Made by a program: the position numbers and the translations under genes
Part shown: piece after piece, positions 1-9,505 of the stretch
How the letters are laid out: each line of letters begins with the position of its first letter
Position numbering within the stretch: the first letter of the stretch is position 1
Notes under the pieces: generated by a model
Seen by the model: only the letters and a program-made list of their open reading frames with translations
Told to the model about the DNA's origin: nothing
Databases searched by the model: none
Assembly (NCBI GenBank): GCA_937887565.1
Contig: CALABS010000028.1
Coordinates: 1 to 28,074 of the forward strand
Direction of reading: 5' to 3'
DNA: 28,074 nt
From: an uncultured Rhodospirillaceae bacterium
GTDB taxonomy: Bacteria > Pseudomonadota > Alphaproteobacteria > Rhodospirillales > Magnetospirillaceae

Positions 1-126
1 GGCGGCGGCGGACCGAACTATCCCAACATGTGAGGGTTGCGGCCGCCGCCCTCGCATTGTGAAATGACCGGACCGGCGAGGCCGGCCCATTCGGGCGGCG
101 GCGGGCCGAACACTCCCAACATGTGA
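1..126. repeat. 33-bp imperfect direct repeat upstream of the TPR gene
   Basis: Two copies, at 1-33 and 94-126, match at 30 of 33 positions. Each runs from a GGC-rich start to CCCAACATGTGA. They are 93 bp apart, so this looks like a local duplication of an intergenic segment. The second copy ends 9 bp before the ATG of the TPR gene, so it may be part of that gene's leader. I see no gene in this stretch. Confidence 0.6.
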
Positions 127-135
127 CGGGTGACG

Positions 136-1857
136 ATGGCGAGTTGGTGGAATGGCAAGGCGGGTCGGCTGGCGGCCCTGGTGGTGACGGCGGCGGCGGC
201 GGCATCCTGCGCCCCCAAGGCGCCCGAGGAACCCGCCCCGCCCGTCGCGGAATCCCACCGCGAGGGCACGGCGCTGAGCGCCTATCTGGCGGGCCGTTTC
301 GCCCATGCCCAAGGCGATACCACCGCCGCCGCCGACTACTACCTCCAGGCACTCCGCCACGATCCCGACAACACCGAGCTGCTGCAGCGCGGTTTCGGGC
401 TGCTGGTCGCCGAGGGGCGATTCGACGATGCCTTGCCGTTGGCTCATCGCATCCTGACCTTCGACGCCGATTCGCCGATCGCGTTGCTGGTCGCCGGCAT
501 CGCCGACGCCCGCGACGGCCGCTTTGCCGATGCCGAGGCCCGCTTCGGCGCCCTGCCCCGAAAGGGTTTCAATGCCTTCCTGGCGCCCCTGCTGACCGCC
601 TGGAGCCGAACCGGCCAGGGCCAGGCCGACGCCGCCGTGGCGATGCTGAAGCCGTTGGCCGACACCCCCGGCATGCAGACCCTGCACGCCTTCCACGCCG
701 GCCTGATCAGCGACATCGCCGGCAAGGCCGAGGCGGCGGAGGGCCATTACAAGACCGCGCTGGCCGGCCAGGTCTCGATCCGCGCCATCGAGGCGGCGGG
801 AACCTTCTATCAGCGGACCGGCAAGCCCGACCAGGCGAGCGAACTGTACGACCGCTACCGCTCGGAACACCCCGACACCATGCTGTTCGACGGCGCCGCC
901 TTGCTGGCGGCCGGGCCGGCGGTCGGCCGCGCGGTCCCCGACGCCCGCGCCGGCATCGCCCAGGCCCTGTTCGATACCGCCTCGATCCTGCGCCAAGGCA
1001 GCGCCGCCGACCTGGCCATGCTGTTCGCCCGCCTGTCGCTGGCGCTGCAGCCCCGGTCGCCTTTGGCGCAGATGACCGTCGGCGACATCCTGACGGCGCA
1101 GGACCGGCTTCCCGAGGCCAACGCGGCCTTCGCGGCCATCGACCCGGCGTCGCCCGCCCATGTCTATGGCCGCCTGCGCATCGCGGTGAACATGGATGCG
1201 ATGGGCGACAGCGACGGAGCGCTGAAAGCCCTCGACGCCCTGGCCGCCGACCAGCCCGGCTCCATCGAGCCCCTGCTGACCAAGGGCGACCTGCTGCGCC
1301 GCGCCAAGCGCTTCGCCGACGCCGCCACCGCGTACGAGACCGCGCTGGGCCGGGTCTCGAAGGTCGAGCCGCGCCATTGGCTGCTGTTCTTCAGCCTCGG
1401 CATCGCCCATGAGCGGTCGGGCCAGTGGCCCAAGGCCGAGGCCGAGTTCAAGCGCTCGCTGGAACTGCGCCCCGACCAGCCCGACGTGCTCAATTATCTC
1501 GGCTATTCCTGGGTCGACCAGGGGGTCAACCTGGACGAAGGCCGCAAGCTGATCGAGAAGGCGGTGGCACTGGCTCCCCGCGACGGCGCCATCGTCGATT
1601 CGCTGGGCTGGGCGCTTTACCGCATGGGCGACTATGCCGCCGCCGTCAAGCATCTGGAGCGCGCCATCGAGCTGAAGCCCGAGGACCCCACCATCAACGA
1701 CCATCTCGGCGACGCCTATTGGCAGGTCGGCCGCGTCGAGGAGGCGATGACCCAATGGCAGCGCGCCCTGACCCTCGACCCCGAGCCCGAGCAGGTCGGC
1801 CCCATCCAGGAAAAGATCCGCTCGGGCCAGGTGCCCACCCGGCCGCTGGCGCGCTGA
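136..1857 (+). CDS. TPR-repeat lipoprotein, envelope-associated
   Basis: The 573-residue product starts with a short basic stretch, then a hydrophobic alanine/valine segment ending in AAAASC at about residue 25. This fits a lipoprotein signal peptide with a weak lipobox, so export and lipidation are likely but not certain. The rest is alpha-helical tetratricopeptide repeats. They are clearest at about residues 430-550, with repeated patterns such as LNYLGYSWVDQG, VDSLGWALYRMGDY and NDHLGDAYWQVGR. TPR proteins act as scaffolds; no enzymatic motif is visible. A GTG at 130 is in frame two codons upstream; ATG 136 is preferred for its position after a weak GACGGG. It ends 7 bp before ispE, so the two are probably co-transcribed. 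This TPR-ispE pairing is common in alphaproteobacteria. Confidence 0.85.
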   Translation: MASWWNGKAGRLAALVVTAAAAASCAPKAPEEPAPPVAESHREGTALSAYLAGRFAHAQGDTTAAADYYLQALRHDPDNTELLQRGFGLLVAEGRFDDALPLAHRILTFDADSPIALLVAGIADARDGRFADAEARFGALPRKGFNAFLAPLLTAWSRTGQGQADAAVAMLKPLADTPGMQTLHAFHAGLISDIAGKAEAAEGHYKTALAGQVSIRAIEAAGTFYQRTGKPDQASELYDRYRSEHPDTMLFDGAALLAAGPAVGRAVPDARAGIAQALFDTASILRQGSAADLAMLFARLSLALQPRSPLAQMTVGDILTAQDRLPEANAAFAAIDPASPAHVYGRLRIAVNMDAMGDSDGALKALDALAADQPGSIEPLLTKGDLLRRAKRFADAATAYETALGRVSKVEPRHWLLFFSLGIAHERSGQWPKAEAEFKRSLELRPDQPDVLNYLGYSWVDQGVNLDEGRKLIEKAVALAPRDGAIVDSLGWALYRMGDYAAAVKHLERAIELKPEDPTINDHLGDAYWQVGRVEEAMTQWQRALTLDPEPEQVGPIQEKIRSGQVPTRPLAR

Positions 1858-1864
1858 CCGGGCG

Positions 1865-2713
1865 ATGATCGCGGTCGCGGCCCCGGCCAAGGTCAACCTG
1901 TACCTGCACGTGGTCGGCCGCCGCGCCGACGGCTACCACCTGCTCGACAGCCTGGTGGCCTTCGCCGGCATCGGCGACACCGTCGAGGTCGGGCCGGCCG
2001 CCGGCCTGTCGCTGATCGTCGACGGCCCCACCGCCGCCCTGCTCCCCGACGGCGACAACATCGTCGAGACGGCCGCCCGCCTGCTGGCGGCGCATGCCGG
2101 AGCGACGACCGGCGCCGCCATCCATCTCACCAAGCGCCTGCCGGTGGCCGCCGGCATCGGCGGCGGCTCGGCCGACGCCGCCGCCACCCTGACGGCCCTG
2201 GCGCGGCTGTGGTCGCTGGACCTCCCGGAGCACGAACTGGCCCGCATCGGCCTGGAACTGGGCGCCGACGTGCCCGTCTGCCTGGCGGGTCGACCCACCG
2301 CCATGGCCGGCATCGGCGACCGCCTGTCGCCGGCACCGTTGCTGCCGCCGGCCTGGCTGGCGCTGGTCAACCCGATGATCGGCCTGTCGACGCCGGCGGT
2401 GTTCAAAGCCCGACAGGGCTGCTTCTCCGAGCACGCGCCCCTGGAAACCGCCCCCCGCGACGCCGCCCATCTGGCCGAGTTGCTGCGGCTGCGGCGCAAC
2501 GACCTGACCGACGCCGCCGTTTCCCTGGTCCCCGAGGTGGCCGGGGCGCTCGACCTGCTGGCCGGCACCGCCGGCTGTCTGCTGGCGCGCATGTCGGGAT
2601 CGGGCGCCACCTGCTTCGGCCTCTATGCCGCCGAGGCCGAGGCCCGCGCCGCCGCCGAGGCGGCTTCGGCGGCCCGCCCTGGCTGGTGGACCGCCGCCGC
2701 GCCGCTGCTGTAA
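1865..2713 (+). CDS. ispE: 4-diphosphocytidyl-2-C-methyl-D-erythritol kinase
   Basis: This 282-residue GHMP-family kinase phosphorylates CDP-methylerythritol at the 2-hydroxyl with ATP, in the non-mevalonate (MEP) route to isoprenoid precursors in the cytosol. The N-terminus APAKVNLYLHVVGRRADGYH carries the substrate-binding segment. The glycine-rich ATP loop PVAAGIGGGSADAA is near residue 95, GADVPVCLAG near residue 135 holds the catalytic Asp, and the C-terminal motif MSGSGATCFGLY is the third GHMP motif. Length is normal for the family. It begins 7 bp after the TPR gene and ends 49 bp before the helicase gene, so all three could share a transcript. Confidence 0.95.
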   Translation: MIAVAAPAKVNLYLHVVGRRADGYHLLDSLVAFAGIGDTVEVGPAAGLSLIVDGPTAALLPDGDNIVETAARLLAAHAGATTGAAIHLTKRLPVAAGIGGGSADAAATLTALARLWSLDLPEHELARIGLELGADVPVCLAGRPTAMAGIGDRLSPAPLLPPAWLALVNPMIGLSTPAVFKARQGCFSEHAPLETAPRDAAHLAELLRLRRNDLTDAAVSLVPEVAGALDLLAGTAGCLLARMSGSGATCFGLYAAEAEARAAAEAASAARPGWWTAAAPLL

Positions 2714-2762
2714 CCGAACCGCTCTTGCATTCGGCGCCGCGACTCCCGACTCTGTGGGGGCC

Positions 2763-5252
<2,490 letters not shown>

Positions 5253-5256
5253 ACGG

Positions 5257-5282
5257 AAAACCCCCGGCCTTGGGGCCGGGGG
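5257..5282 (-). terminator. Intrinsic terminator of the two small minus-strand genes
   Basis: A 9-bp GC stem (CCCCCGGCC at 5261-5269 with GGCCGGGGG at 5274-5282) has a 4-nt loop. On the minus strand the stem is followed by TTTT (5257-5260), and it lies 30 bp after the stop of the gene at 5313-5513. On the plus strand no T-run follows, so it should not act as a strong terminator for the helicase gene. Confidence 0.75.
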
Positions 5283-5312
5283 CGTCCGGTTCGTTCACTG
5301 GGTGCCGGAGGA

Positions 5313-5513
5313 TCAGAACACCTCGACGCCCTTTTTCGACAACACCCTGCCGCTCAAGGTGACGACCTCGTCCGGTTCGTCGCCGACCGGGGCAAGGACA
5401 CGCAGATGCGGCAGCTTCCGCGCCAGTTGGACGCCAAGATCGAACACCTGGGCCGGACTCAGCGTATCGAGGGGATGGTAGCGGTTCGGGCCCTTGAGGT
5501 CGATATCCATCAT
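5313..5513 (-). CDS. Small uncharacterised protein (66 aa), paralogue of its neighbour
   Basis: The start is set by a strong ribosome binding site (AGGAGGGGG) ending 4 nt before the first of two ATG codons. The product has no signal peptide, membrane segment or known motif. It is acidic and contains RYHPL near residue 12, and it ends in GVEVF. The 70-residue product of the gene just upstream also has RYHPL near the same place, a DEVV tract and the ending VELF, so the two look like tandem duplicates. It is followed by a clear terminator. I do not recognise a function. Confidence 0.65.
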   Translation of the reverse strand: MMDIDLKGPNRYHPLDTLSPAQVFDLGVQLARKLPHLRVLAPVGDEPDEVVTLSGRVLSKKGVEVF

Positions 5514-5524
5514 GTCACCCCCTC

Positions 5525-5737
5525 CTAGAACAATTCCACATCGCAGTCGCTGGTGGTGTCGGACTGGGCGTGGAAGACCACCTCGTCCCCGGCCTGGGCG
5601 CCGAGATGGGCATGAACTTCGGCATCGGGGCAGGATTGCGAGATGAATCGGGCCAGCGTGTAGAGATAGGCTGGGCCGTCCACGGTCAGCGGGTGATAGC
5701 GGGCATCGCCGCACAAACCGATCCGCACCTGGAACAT
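5525..5737 (-). CDS. Small uncharacterised protein (70 aa), paralogue of its neighbour
   Basis: The start ATG at 5737 is preceded by GGAGGCGGAG, a good Shine-Dalgarno sequence. The product begins MFQVRIGLCGDARYHPL and ends DCDVELF. It aligns end to end with the 66-residue product of the downstream gene: RYHPL, a helical middle (YLYTLARFI / QVFDLGVQLA), DEVV, and VE-hydrophobic-F at the C-terminus. Its stop is 11 bp from the next start, so the two are almost certainly one transcript. No function is recognised. Confidence 0.65.
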   Translation of the reverse strand: MFQVRIGLCGDARYHPLTVDGPAYLYTLARFISQSCPDAEVHAHLGAQAGDEVVFHAQSDTTSDCDVELF

Positions 5738-5884
5738 CTCCGCCTCCCGCCGCTAGGGCATCCACCCGATCCCCAGGACCATCCTAGCGCCTCCCGCCGC
5801 GCCGTCCCCGTTCGTTTCACGCCTGCCCTGCCCTGCGCGCAACTCATGCGGAAGCGCTTAAAATTGTTGCCTTTTCCGGCGCTG

Positions 5885-5913
5885 TTGCATCCCCCCTCGG
5901 AACCCAGTATGGT
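5885..5913 (+). promoter_or_regulatory. Probable promoter of tRNA-Gln
   Basis: A -35-like TTGCAT (5885-5890) and a -10-like TATGGT (5908-5913) are separated by exactly 17 bp. The -10 ends 14 bp before the mature tRNA 5' end, giving a short leader. This is a motif reading only. Confidence 0.45.
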
Positions 5914-5927
5914 GCCGTCCCCGCGGA

Positions 5928-6002
5928 TGGGGCGTAGCCAAGCGGTAAGGCAGCGGTTTTTGGTACCGCCATTCCCTGGTTCGAATCCAGGCGCCCCAGC
6001 CA
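5928..6002 (+). tRNA. tRNA-Gln, anticodon TTG
   Basis: The cloverleaf folds fully. The acceptor stem is TGGGGCG with CGCCCCA (5928-5934 / 5992-5998) and the D arm is GCC/GGC (5937-5951). The anticodon stem is GCGGT/ACCGC (5953-5957 / 5965-5969) with loop TTTTGGT, so the anticodon TTG is at 5960-5962 and reads CAA. The T arm is CCTGG-TTCGAAT-CCAGG (5975-5991). The discriminator is G, and CCA is encoded at 6000-6002. A run of five T (6006-6010) follows. The 3' side of this gene is the likely recognition site for the transposon that begins 32 bp downstream. Confidence 0.95.
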
Positions 6003-6029
6003 AGCTTTTTCCGGGAAAACATCCTGAAA

Positions 6030-6034
6030 ACATG
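6030..6034. repeat. Target site duplication ACATG, left copy
   Basis: ACATG sits immediately outside the left terminus TGTCGGAT at 6035. The same five bases follow the right terminus at 27869-27873. Five bp is the duplication length of the Tn7 and Tn5053 families. Confidence 0.8.
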
Positions 6035-6100
6035 TGTCGGATTTGCTCATAGATGAGCAATGCGGCCCATGCGTGAGCAATTTCGGCGCATGGATGAGCG
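6035..6100 (+). repeat. Transposon left end with repeated TnsB-type sites
   Basis: The terminus TGTCGGAT is followed by three same-orientation TGAGC cores at 6054, 6074 and 6095. These are 20 and 21 bp apart, and the first two extend to TGAGCAAT. An inverted GCTCAT lies at 6045-6050. Repeated roughly two-turn-spaced sites are typical of TnsB binding at Tn7-family ends. The 59 bp 6035-6093 recur with two mismatches at 27874-27932. Confidence 0.7.
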
Positions 6101-6226
6101 GATTCCAGGGGCATTATGACTCGATTTCAATCGGTTAGTGCGCCCGCATAGAGAGGCGGCCCATTGAACCACTAGCTCCCATTTCGTGAAGGGAACGGCC
6201 TTATGTGCCGCTGCCGTCCCCACGAC

Positions 6227-6274
6227 TTGACGGTCGGACAATTTTGTCCGACAATCATCGGACAAAATTGTCCG
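6227..6274 (+). promoter_or_regulatory. Promoter with double palindromic operator for the HicB-like gene
   Basis: TTGACG (6227-6232) and GACAAT (6250-6255) form a -35/-10 pair with a 17-bp spacer. Two palindromic sites overlap it: CGGACAATTTTGTCCG (6235-6250, between -35 and -10) and CGGACAAAATTGTCCG (6259-6274, around the expected start of transcription). They are inverted copies of each other, 24 bp apart. The gene starts 11 bp after the second. Autorepression by its HTH-containing product is the obvious reading, by inference. Confidence 0.7.
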
Positions 6275-6285
6275 AGGATGGTGCA

Positions 6286-6861
6286 ATGGACAGCAACAGG
6301 AAGACCTTGGCCGGAAACGCGGCGGTGATGGCGTACCCGGCTCGATTCGAGCGCATGGGCACCGCCTTCTCGATTACCTTCATAGATTTTCCCCAAGTTG
6401 TCGCGCGTTGCGGCGACGGGGAGGATCCGCTTGCGGTCGCCCGCCATGTGCTCGATGTCACGGTCGCGGAGGCAATTGCCGGCCGCCTTCCCATACCTGC
6501 CCCGTCAAAGGTCCCAGGACGGTTGCACGGCGACAGCGAAGAACGGTTTGGCAGGCTCATTCCTGTGGACCAGACGCTGGCGATCAAGGCCATACTGTGG
6601 GACCACATGCGTGACCGAGGGATCAGCAACGTCGCTTTGGCGAAGACCCTCGGCTGTGACGAAAAGGAGGTCAGGCGTATGCTCGACCCCACCACGCAAT
6701 CTCGCTCGCGGCTGGCGGAAGCACTGGACGTGGTCGGATGCCCGATCGCCGTAACAGTAGTGGACACCGCCCGCCAATCGCGGATCCTGAAGGCGCCCGG
6801 TCAGTCCGGCTCATACCGGCCAGAGCTTGAAACTGCCGTCGCCGTCCCCGGCGAGGACTGA
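6286..6861 (+). CDS. HicB-like antitoxin/regulator with C-terminal HTH (orphan)
   Basis: The product is 191 residues from ATG 6286. The N-terminal third has the HicB layout, with AYPARFE, then FSITFIDFPQVVARCGDGEDP and AEAIAGRLPIPAPS. HicB proteins neutralise the HicA RNase and repress their own operon. After a linker comes a helix-turn-helix region near residues 105-150 (NVALAKTLGCDEKEVRRMLDP, then LAEALDVVGCPI). No hicA-like gene is adjacent on either side, so this may be an orphan repressor rather than half of a toxin-antitoxin pair. An upstream in-frame start at 6205 would run through the operator and is disfavoured. Family assignment is by sequence pattern. Confidence 0.7.
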   Translation: MDSNRKTLAGNAAVMAYPARFERMGTAFSITFIDFPQVVARCGDGEDPLAVARHVLDVTVAEAIAGRLPIPAPSKVPGRLHGDSEERFGRLIPVDQTLAIKAILWDHMRDRGISNVALAKTLGCDEKEVRRMLDPTTQSRSRLAEALDVVGCPIAVTVVDTARQSRILKAPGQSGSYRPELETAVAVPGED

Positions 6862-6890
6862 ATCCGATCATGCCGGGGAATAGCACCCCC

Positions 6891-7301
6891 TCAATTGTAG
6901 CCGGTCACCTTCAACAACTGATCTCCAGCGATTGTTCTCTTATAGGACCAGACATTGCCGAGGCCGAGCGGGTAAATGACGATGTATCCGTCGATGAGCA
7001 GCTGCTCGCCTTCAGATTGCACACGCTTCGCCACGGTCTCTGGGCAAATTTCTTCTGAATTGCTGGCTGGCACGTCATCCAACAGCGACACCAGACGAGC
7101 CGCGACGGTGTCCTGATAATGGTGTTTCCGTCCCTTCTTCATATTAGCCCAGACGCGGATCATCCTAGTCACATCCGCGGGAATTCTTTTGTCGTCGATT
7201 AGTCCGTTCTCGTGCAAGCACAGCAAGATTTGGAATCCCAGCCGCGTGCGGGCGTTGTATGCCATCGAGGTCTGGGTTGATGGCGACCTGGCGGGCGTCA
7301 T
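6891..7301 (-). CDS. Uncharacterised protein (136 aa)
   Basis: I do not recognise this protein. The start chosen is ATG 7301, with CCGGAG about 8 nt upstream. The frame is open to 7364, but that stretch holds the probable promoter. The middle is basic (RVWANMKKGRKHHYQD). No signal peptide, membrane segment or catalytic motif is visible. It converges on the HicB-like gene, with stops 29 bp apart. A promoter with two palindromes lies just upstream. It could be a small regulatory or toxin-like protein, but nothing in the sequence shows which. Confidence 0.5.
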   Translation of the reverse strand: MTPARSPSTQTSMAYNARTRLGFQILLCLHENGLIDDKRIPADVTRMIRVWANMKKGRKHHYQDTVAARLVSLLDDVPASNSEEICPETVAKRVQSEGEQLLIDGYIVIYPLGLGNVWSYKRTIAGDQLLKVTGYN

Positions 7302-7321
7302 GGCTTCGTCTCCGGAAAAAA

Positions 7322-7372
7322 TGTCAACTGACAAAAAATTGCCCAGACGCCCGAAGAATGTCAATAGACATT
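7322..7372 (-). promoter_or_regulatory. Promoter with two related inverted repeats upstream of the 7301 gene
   Basis: On the minus strand TTGACA (7359-7364) lies 17 bp from a weak -10 CAATTT (7336-7341). AATGTCAATAGACATT (7357-7372) covers the -35, and TGTCAACTGACA (7322-7333) lies just after the -10. The two share TGTC-N4-GACA-type symmetry and are 37 bp apart, suggesting operator sites. The regulator is not identified. Confidence 0.45.
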
Positions 7373-7488
7373 ATCGGCCCCTCAAGTGTCCAGAAATCCA
7401 ACGGCTATTGGCCCTGGACCAACTCGGTGATTACCGCACTCCGGAGGACATTTCGGGTTGGACGAGGCTGTTGTAAGAGTGGCCACAA

Positions 7489-7716
7489 TCAACTCGCCCT
7501 CGAGCCGTCCTTCCCGTGCTCGATTCGCACCATGTAAATCAGCGGCTTTCCCCAGAACGCCTTGCTGAGCAAGTTCAGCACGCCCACCCCCAACCGCAAC
7601 AGCAACACCAGAAAGAACCCGCCGGCGGCGATGGTGAAGTCGCCGGCCAGATACGCGATGCCCGCGCTTGCGACGAGTACCAGGAAGAGGATCGCATTGT
7701 ACTGACCAACCCACAT
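7489..7716 (-). CDS. Small membrane protein (75 aa)
   Basis: The start ATG 7716 is preceded by GGGAGGA, a good ribosome binding site. The product has two hydrophobic segments, about residues 8-24 (NAILFLVLVASAGIAYLAG) and 29-46 (AAGGFFLVLLLRLGVGVL). They are followed by a polar tail with LSKAFWGKPLIYMVRIEHG, so it is probably a two-pass inner-membrane protein. It is transcribed divergently from the XRE gene, with the shared 87-bp gap holding a perfect palindrome. The layout vaguely resembles small conjugation-channel proteins of the VirB3/TrbD type, but that similarity is too weak to use as a call. Confidence 0.6.
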   Translation of the reverse strand: MWVGQYNAILFLVLVASAGIAYLAGDFTIAAGGFFLVLLLRLGVGVLNLLSKAFWGKPLIYMVRIEHGKDGSRAS

Positions 7717-7751
7717 GACGGTGTCCTCCCTTAATCGGCGAAGTTGCCATA

Positions 7752-7769
7752 CATCGGATATATCCGATG
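7752..7769. promoter_or_regulatory. Perfect 18-bp palindrome between divergent genes, probable XRE operator
   Basis: CATCGGATATATCCGATG is perfectly self-complementary. A second, overlapping inverted repeat (TTGCCAT at 7744-7750 with ATGGCAA at 7767-7773) surrounds it. It lies in the 87 bp between the small membrane protein gene (-) and the XRE gene (+), upstream of the transposition operon. Confidence 0.65.
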
Positions 7770-7803
7770 GCAATCTAGACGGCAACGGCCCCGTCATGGC
7801 TTC

Positions 7804-8061
7804 ATGGACATCCGGGAGCAATTCGGGCGGACGCTTCGCGAAATCCGCACGGCACAGGGCCTCACGCAGGAGGAATTGGCCTTCCGCGCCAGCATGAACG
7901 TGACTTATCTCAGTGACCTTGAGCGCGGCCGCTGGAATCCTTCACTGGCGATGATCGTCGACCTCGCCCGTGGGCTCGATGTCCATCCCTCGGACCTCCT
8001 GAAGCAGATCACTGTGGACGCAGAGGTTCCCCCAACGACCCGGAAGAAGCCCAGGGATTAG
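7804..8061 (+). CDS. XRE-family HTH regulator (85 aa)
   Basis: The compact helix-turn-helix covers most of the protein: FGRTLREIRTAQGLTQEELA, then MNVTYLSDLERGRWNPSL and ARGLDVHPSDLL. It resembles lambda-Cro/XRE repressors and restriction-modification controller proteins. ATG 7804 is the first start that leaves the palindrome at 7752-7769 outside the gene; no strong ribosome binding site precedes it. It lies 88 bp upstream of tniQ in the same direction. It may therefore control the transposition genes, as XRE regulators do in some CRISPR-associated Tn7-like elements. The target is inferred. Confidence 0.8.
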   Translation: MDIREQFGRTLREIRTAQGLTQEELAFRASMNVTYLSDLERGRWNPSLAMIVDLARGLDVHPSDLLKQITVDAEVPPTTRKKPRD

Positions 8062-8149
8062 CTCCTCTGGCTCAGGACTGCTCGACGTTGTGGCGCGCCC
8101 ATCCGCGCCACGGCAAGGGGAAGGCGTGTCTTCGGGAGGTTGATTGGCA

Positions 8150-9505
8150 ATGGACGCCTGGTCGCTCTGGCCGTCACGGCCTCAGCCCTTCGCGGACGAG
8201 AGCTTTGCCTCATGGTTCATCCGCCTGGCCCACGCCAACGGCCTGCCGCCCAAGGACCTCTATCGCGCCGCGATGCCGGGAGCTTACCTGCACAGTCTCG
8301 ACCTTGACCGGCTGGGCAGCCCTCAGCTCTTCCAAATGCTCGAGGAAAAGACCGGTGTTGACGCGACACGTATCCAGTCCCTGACCCTGGCTACCTGGCA
8401 GGGGAAACTGTTCGAGACAGACGAGGGGCTCAACAAACTGCTGTGGCTGCCGCCAGTCGGCCGGGAGGTGTCCAAGAAGTCCTTCGGCCAGCAGGTCTGC
8501 CCCCGTTGCCTGGACGAGGGACCCCCATATTTCCGCAAATTCTGGCGCCTGAGCTTCGTGACCGCATGCCCACGGCACGGGGTTCTGCTCGTCGACCGCT
8601 GCCGCAAATGCGGCTCGCCCATTGCGCCGGCCCGGGGCTTGGATGCCAGGGGGCGCCTGCGGTGCTTCCGGTGCGAAGCGGATTTCGCGGATGGCACGGC
8701 TGAGCCGCTCTGGCGGGACGGTGATCTCGCCGTCCAGGACGCTTTGCTGCGAACTGCCCACGACGGGTGGCTGGAACTTGGCGGATATGGGCCTGTCCAT
8801 TCGCTGGCCGCCTTCCAGATTCTGATGCTGTTGTTCCGGCTGCTGGCCACCGGCCGTCCGGCTCTGGCGCTCCGAACCTGGCTGGCCGGCCGAGTGGATT
8901 TCCCCACGGCGGCGCCGGCAACAATTCCCAGGATAAAGGAAGTCGAACTGCTGAACCCACGCTGCCGGCAGGAGTTGGTCCGGTTGGCATTGTACCTGAT
9001 CGGCGGCTGGCCGAACCGCTTTGTCGAAGCCGCTCGAGCCGTCGGCCTGTCGACACGCGACCTGATCCGGGGGCCGGTCCCATTCGCCTACTGGCACGCC
9101 GTGACCACCCATCTAGCCGATCCCATCCGCGCTTATGGCGAGGAGGAGGCCAAAGCGGCCCGGGCCTGTCTGGAACGCCGCGGCGAGACGCCGCACTACC
9201 ATGCCCTGGTCCGTCTGACAGGGACCAAGATCACCGCCCGTAGGGATATCGCCGTGCCGGCCGGCTCGCACGTCCCCTACGGGCAAGGCCGGTTCTGGAA
9301 GCTGGACGGCGTGTCGCCGGAGGTACGCGAGGCAGTCAAACAGGCCGCCCGGCTGGAGGGCGAAAACGTCGCCAGTTGGGTGGAACGGGCTCTTCGCGCG
9401 GAACTTGGCACAAAATCAGCCATGATTTCGCCTTATTCGGCACCAAATGTAGTGGCTCGACCAACTTCTGGGGTGGGGGATGCCGGTCCGTCGGATACCG
9501 CATAG
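8150..9505 (+). CDS. tniQ: TniQ/TnsD-family target-selection protein
   Basis: The 451-residue product starts at ATG 8150, with GGGAGG 10 nt upstream. TniQ/TnsD proteins choose the insertion site and bridge it to the TnsC/TniB ATPase. The N-terminal motif ESFASWFIRLAHANGL is at residues 17-32. A cluster of zinc-ligand candidates follows: C117, C120, C140, H143, C151, C154, C172 and C175 (CPRC, ACPRHGVLLVDRCRKC, CFRC), which is the family's zinc-finger arrangement. The C-terminal 270 residues would be the DNA-recognition part. Its last 26 bp overlap tnsA. The element sits just after tRNA-Gln, which suggests this protein recognises that gene. Confidence 0.9.
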   Translation: MDAWSLWPSRPQPFADESFASWFIRLAHANGLPPKDLYRAAMPGAYLHSLDLDRLGSPQLFQMLEEKTGVDATRIQSLTLATWQGKLFETDEGLNKLLWLPPVGREVSKKSFGQQVCPRCLDEGPPYFRKFWRLSFVTACPRHGVLLVDRCRKCGSPIAPARGLDARGRLRCFRCEADFADGTAEPLWRDGDLAVQDALLRTAHDGWLELGGYGPVHSLAAFQILMLLFRLLATGRPALALRTWLAGRVDFPTAAPATIPRIKEVELLNPRCRQELVRLALYLIGGWPNRFVEAARAVGLSTRDLIRGPVPFAYWHAVTTHLADPIRAYGEEEAKAARACLERRGETPHYHALVRLTGTKITARRDIAVPAGSHVPYGQGRFWKLDGVSPEVREAVKQAARLEGENVASWVERALRAELGTKSAMISPYSAPNVVARPTSGVGDAGPSDTA

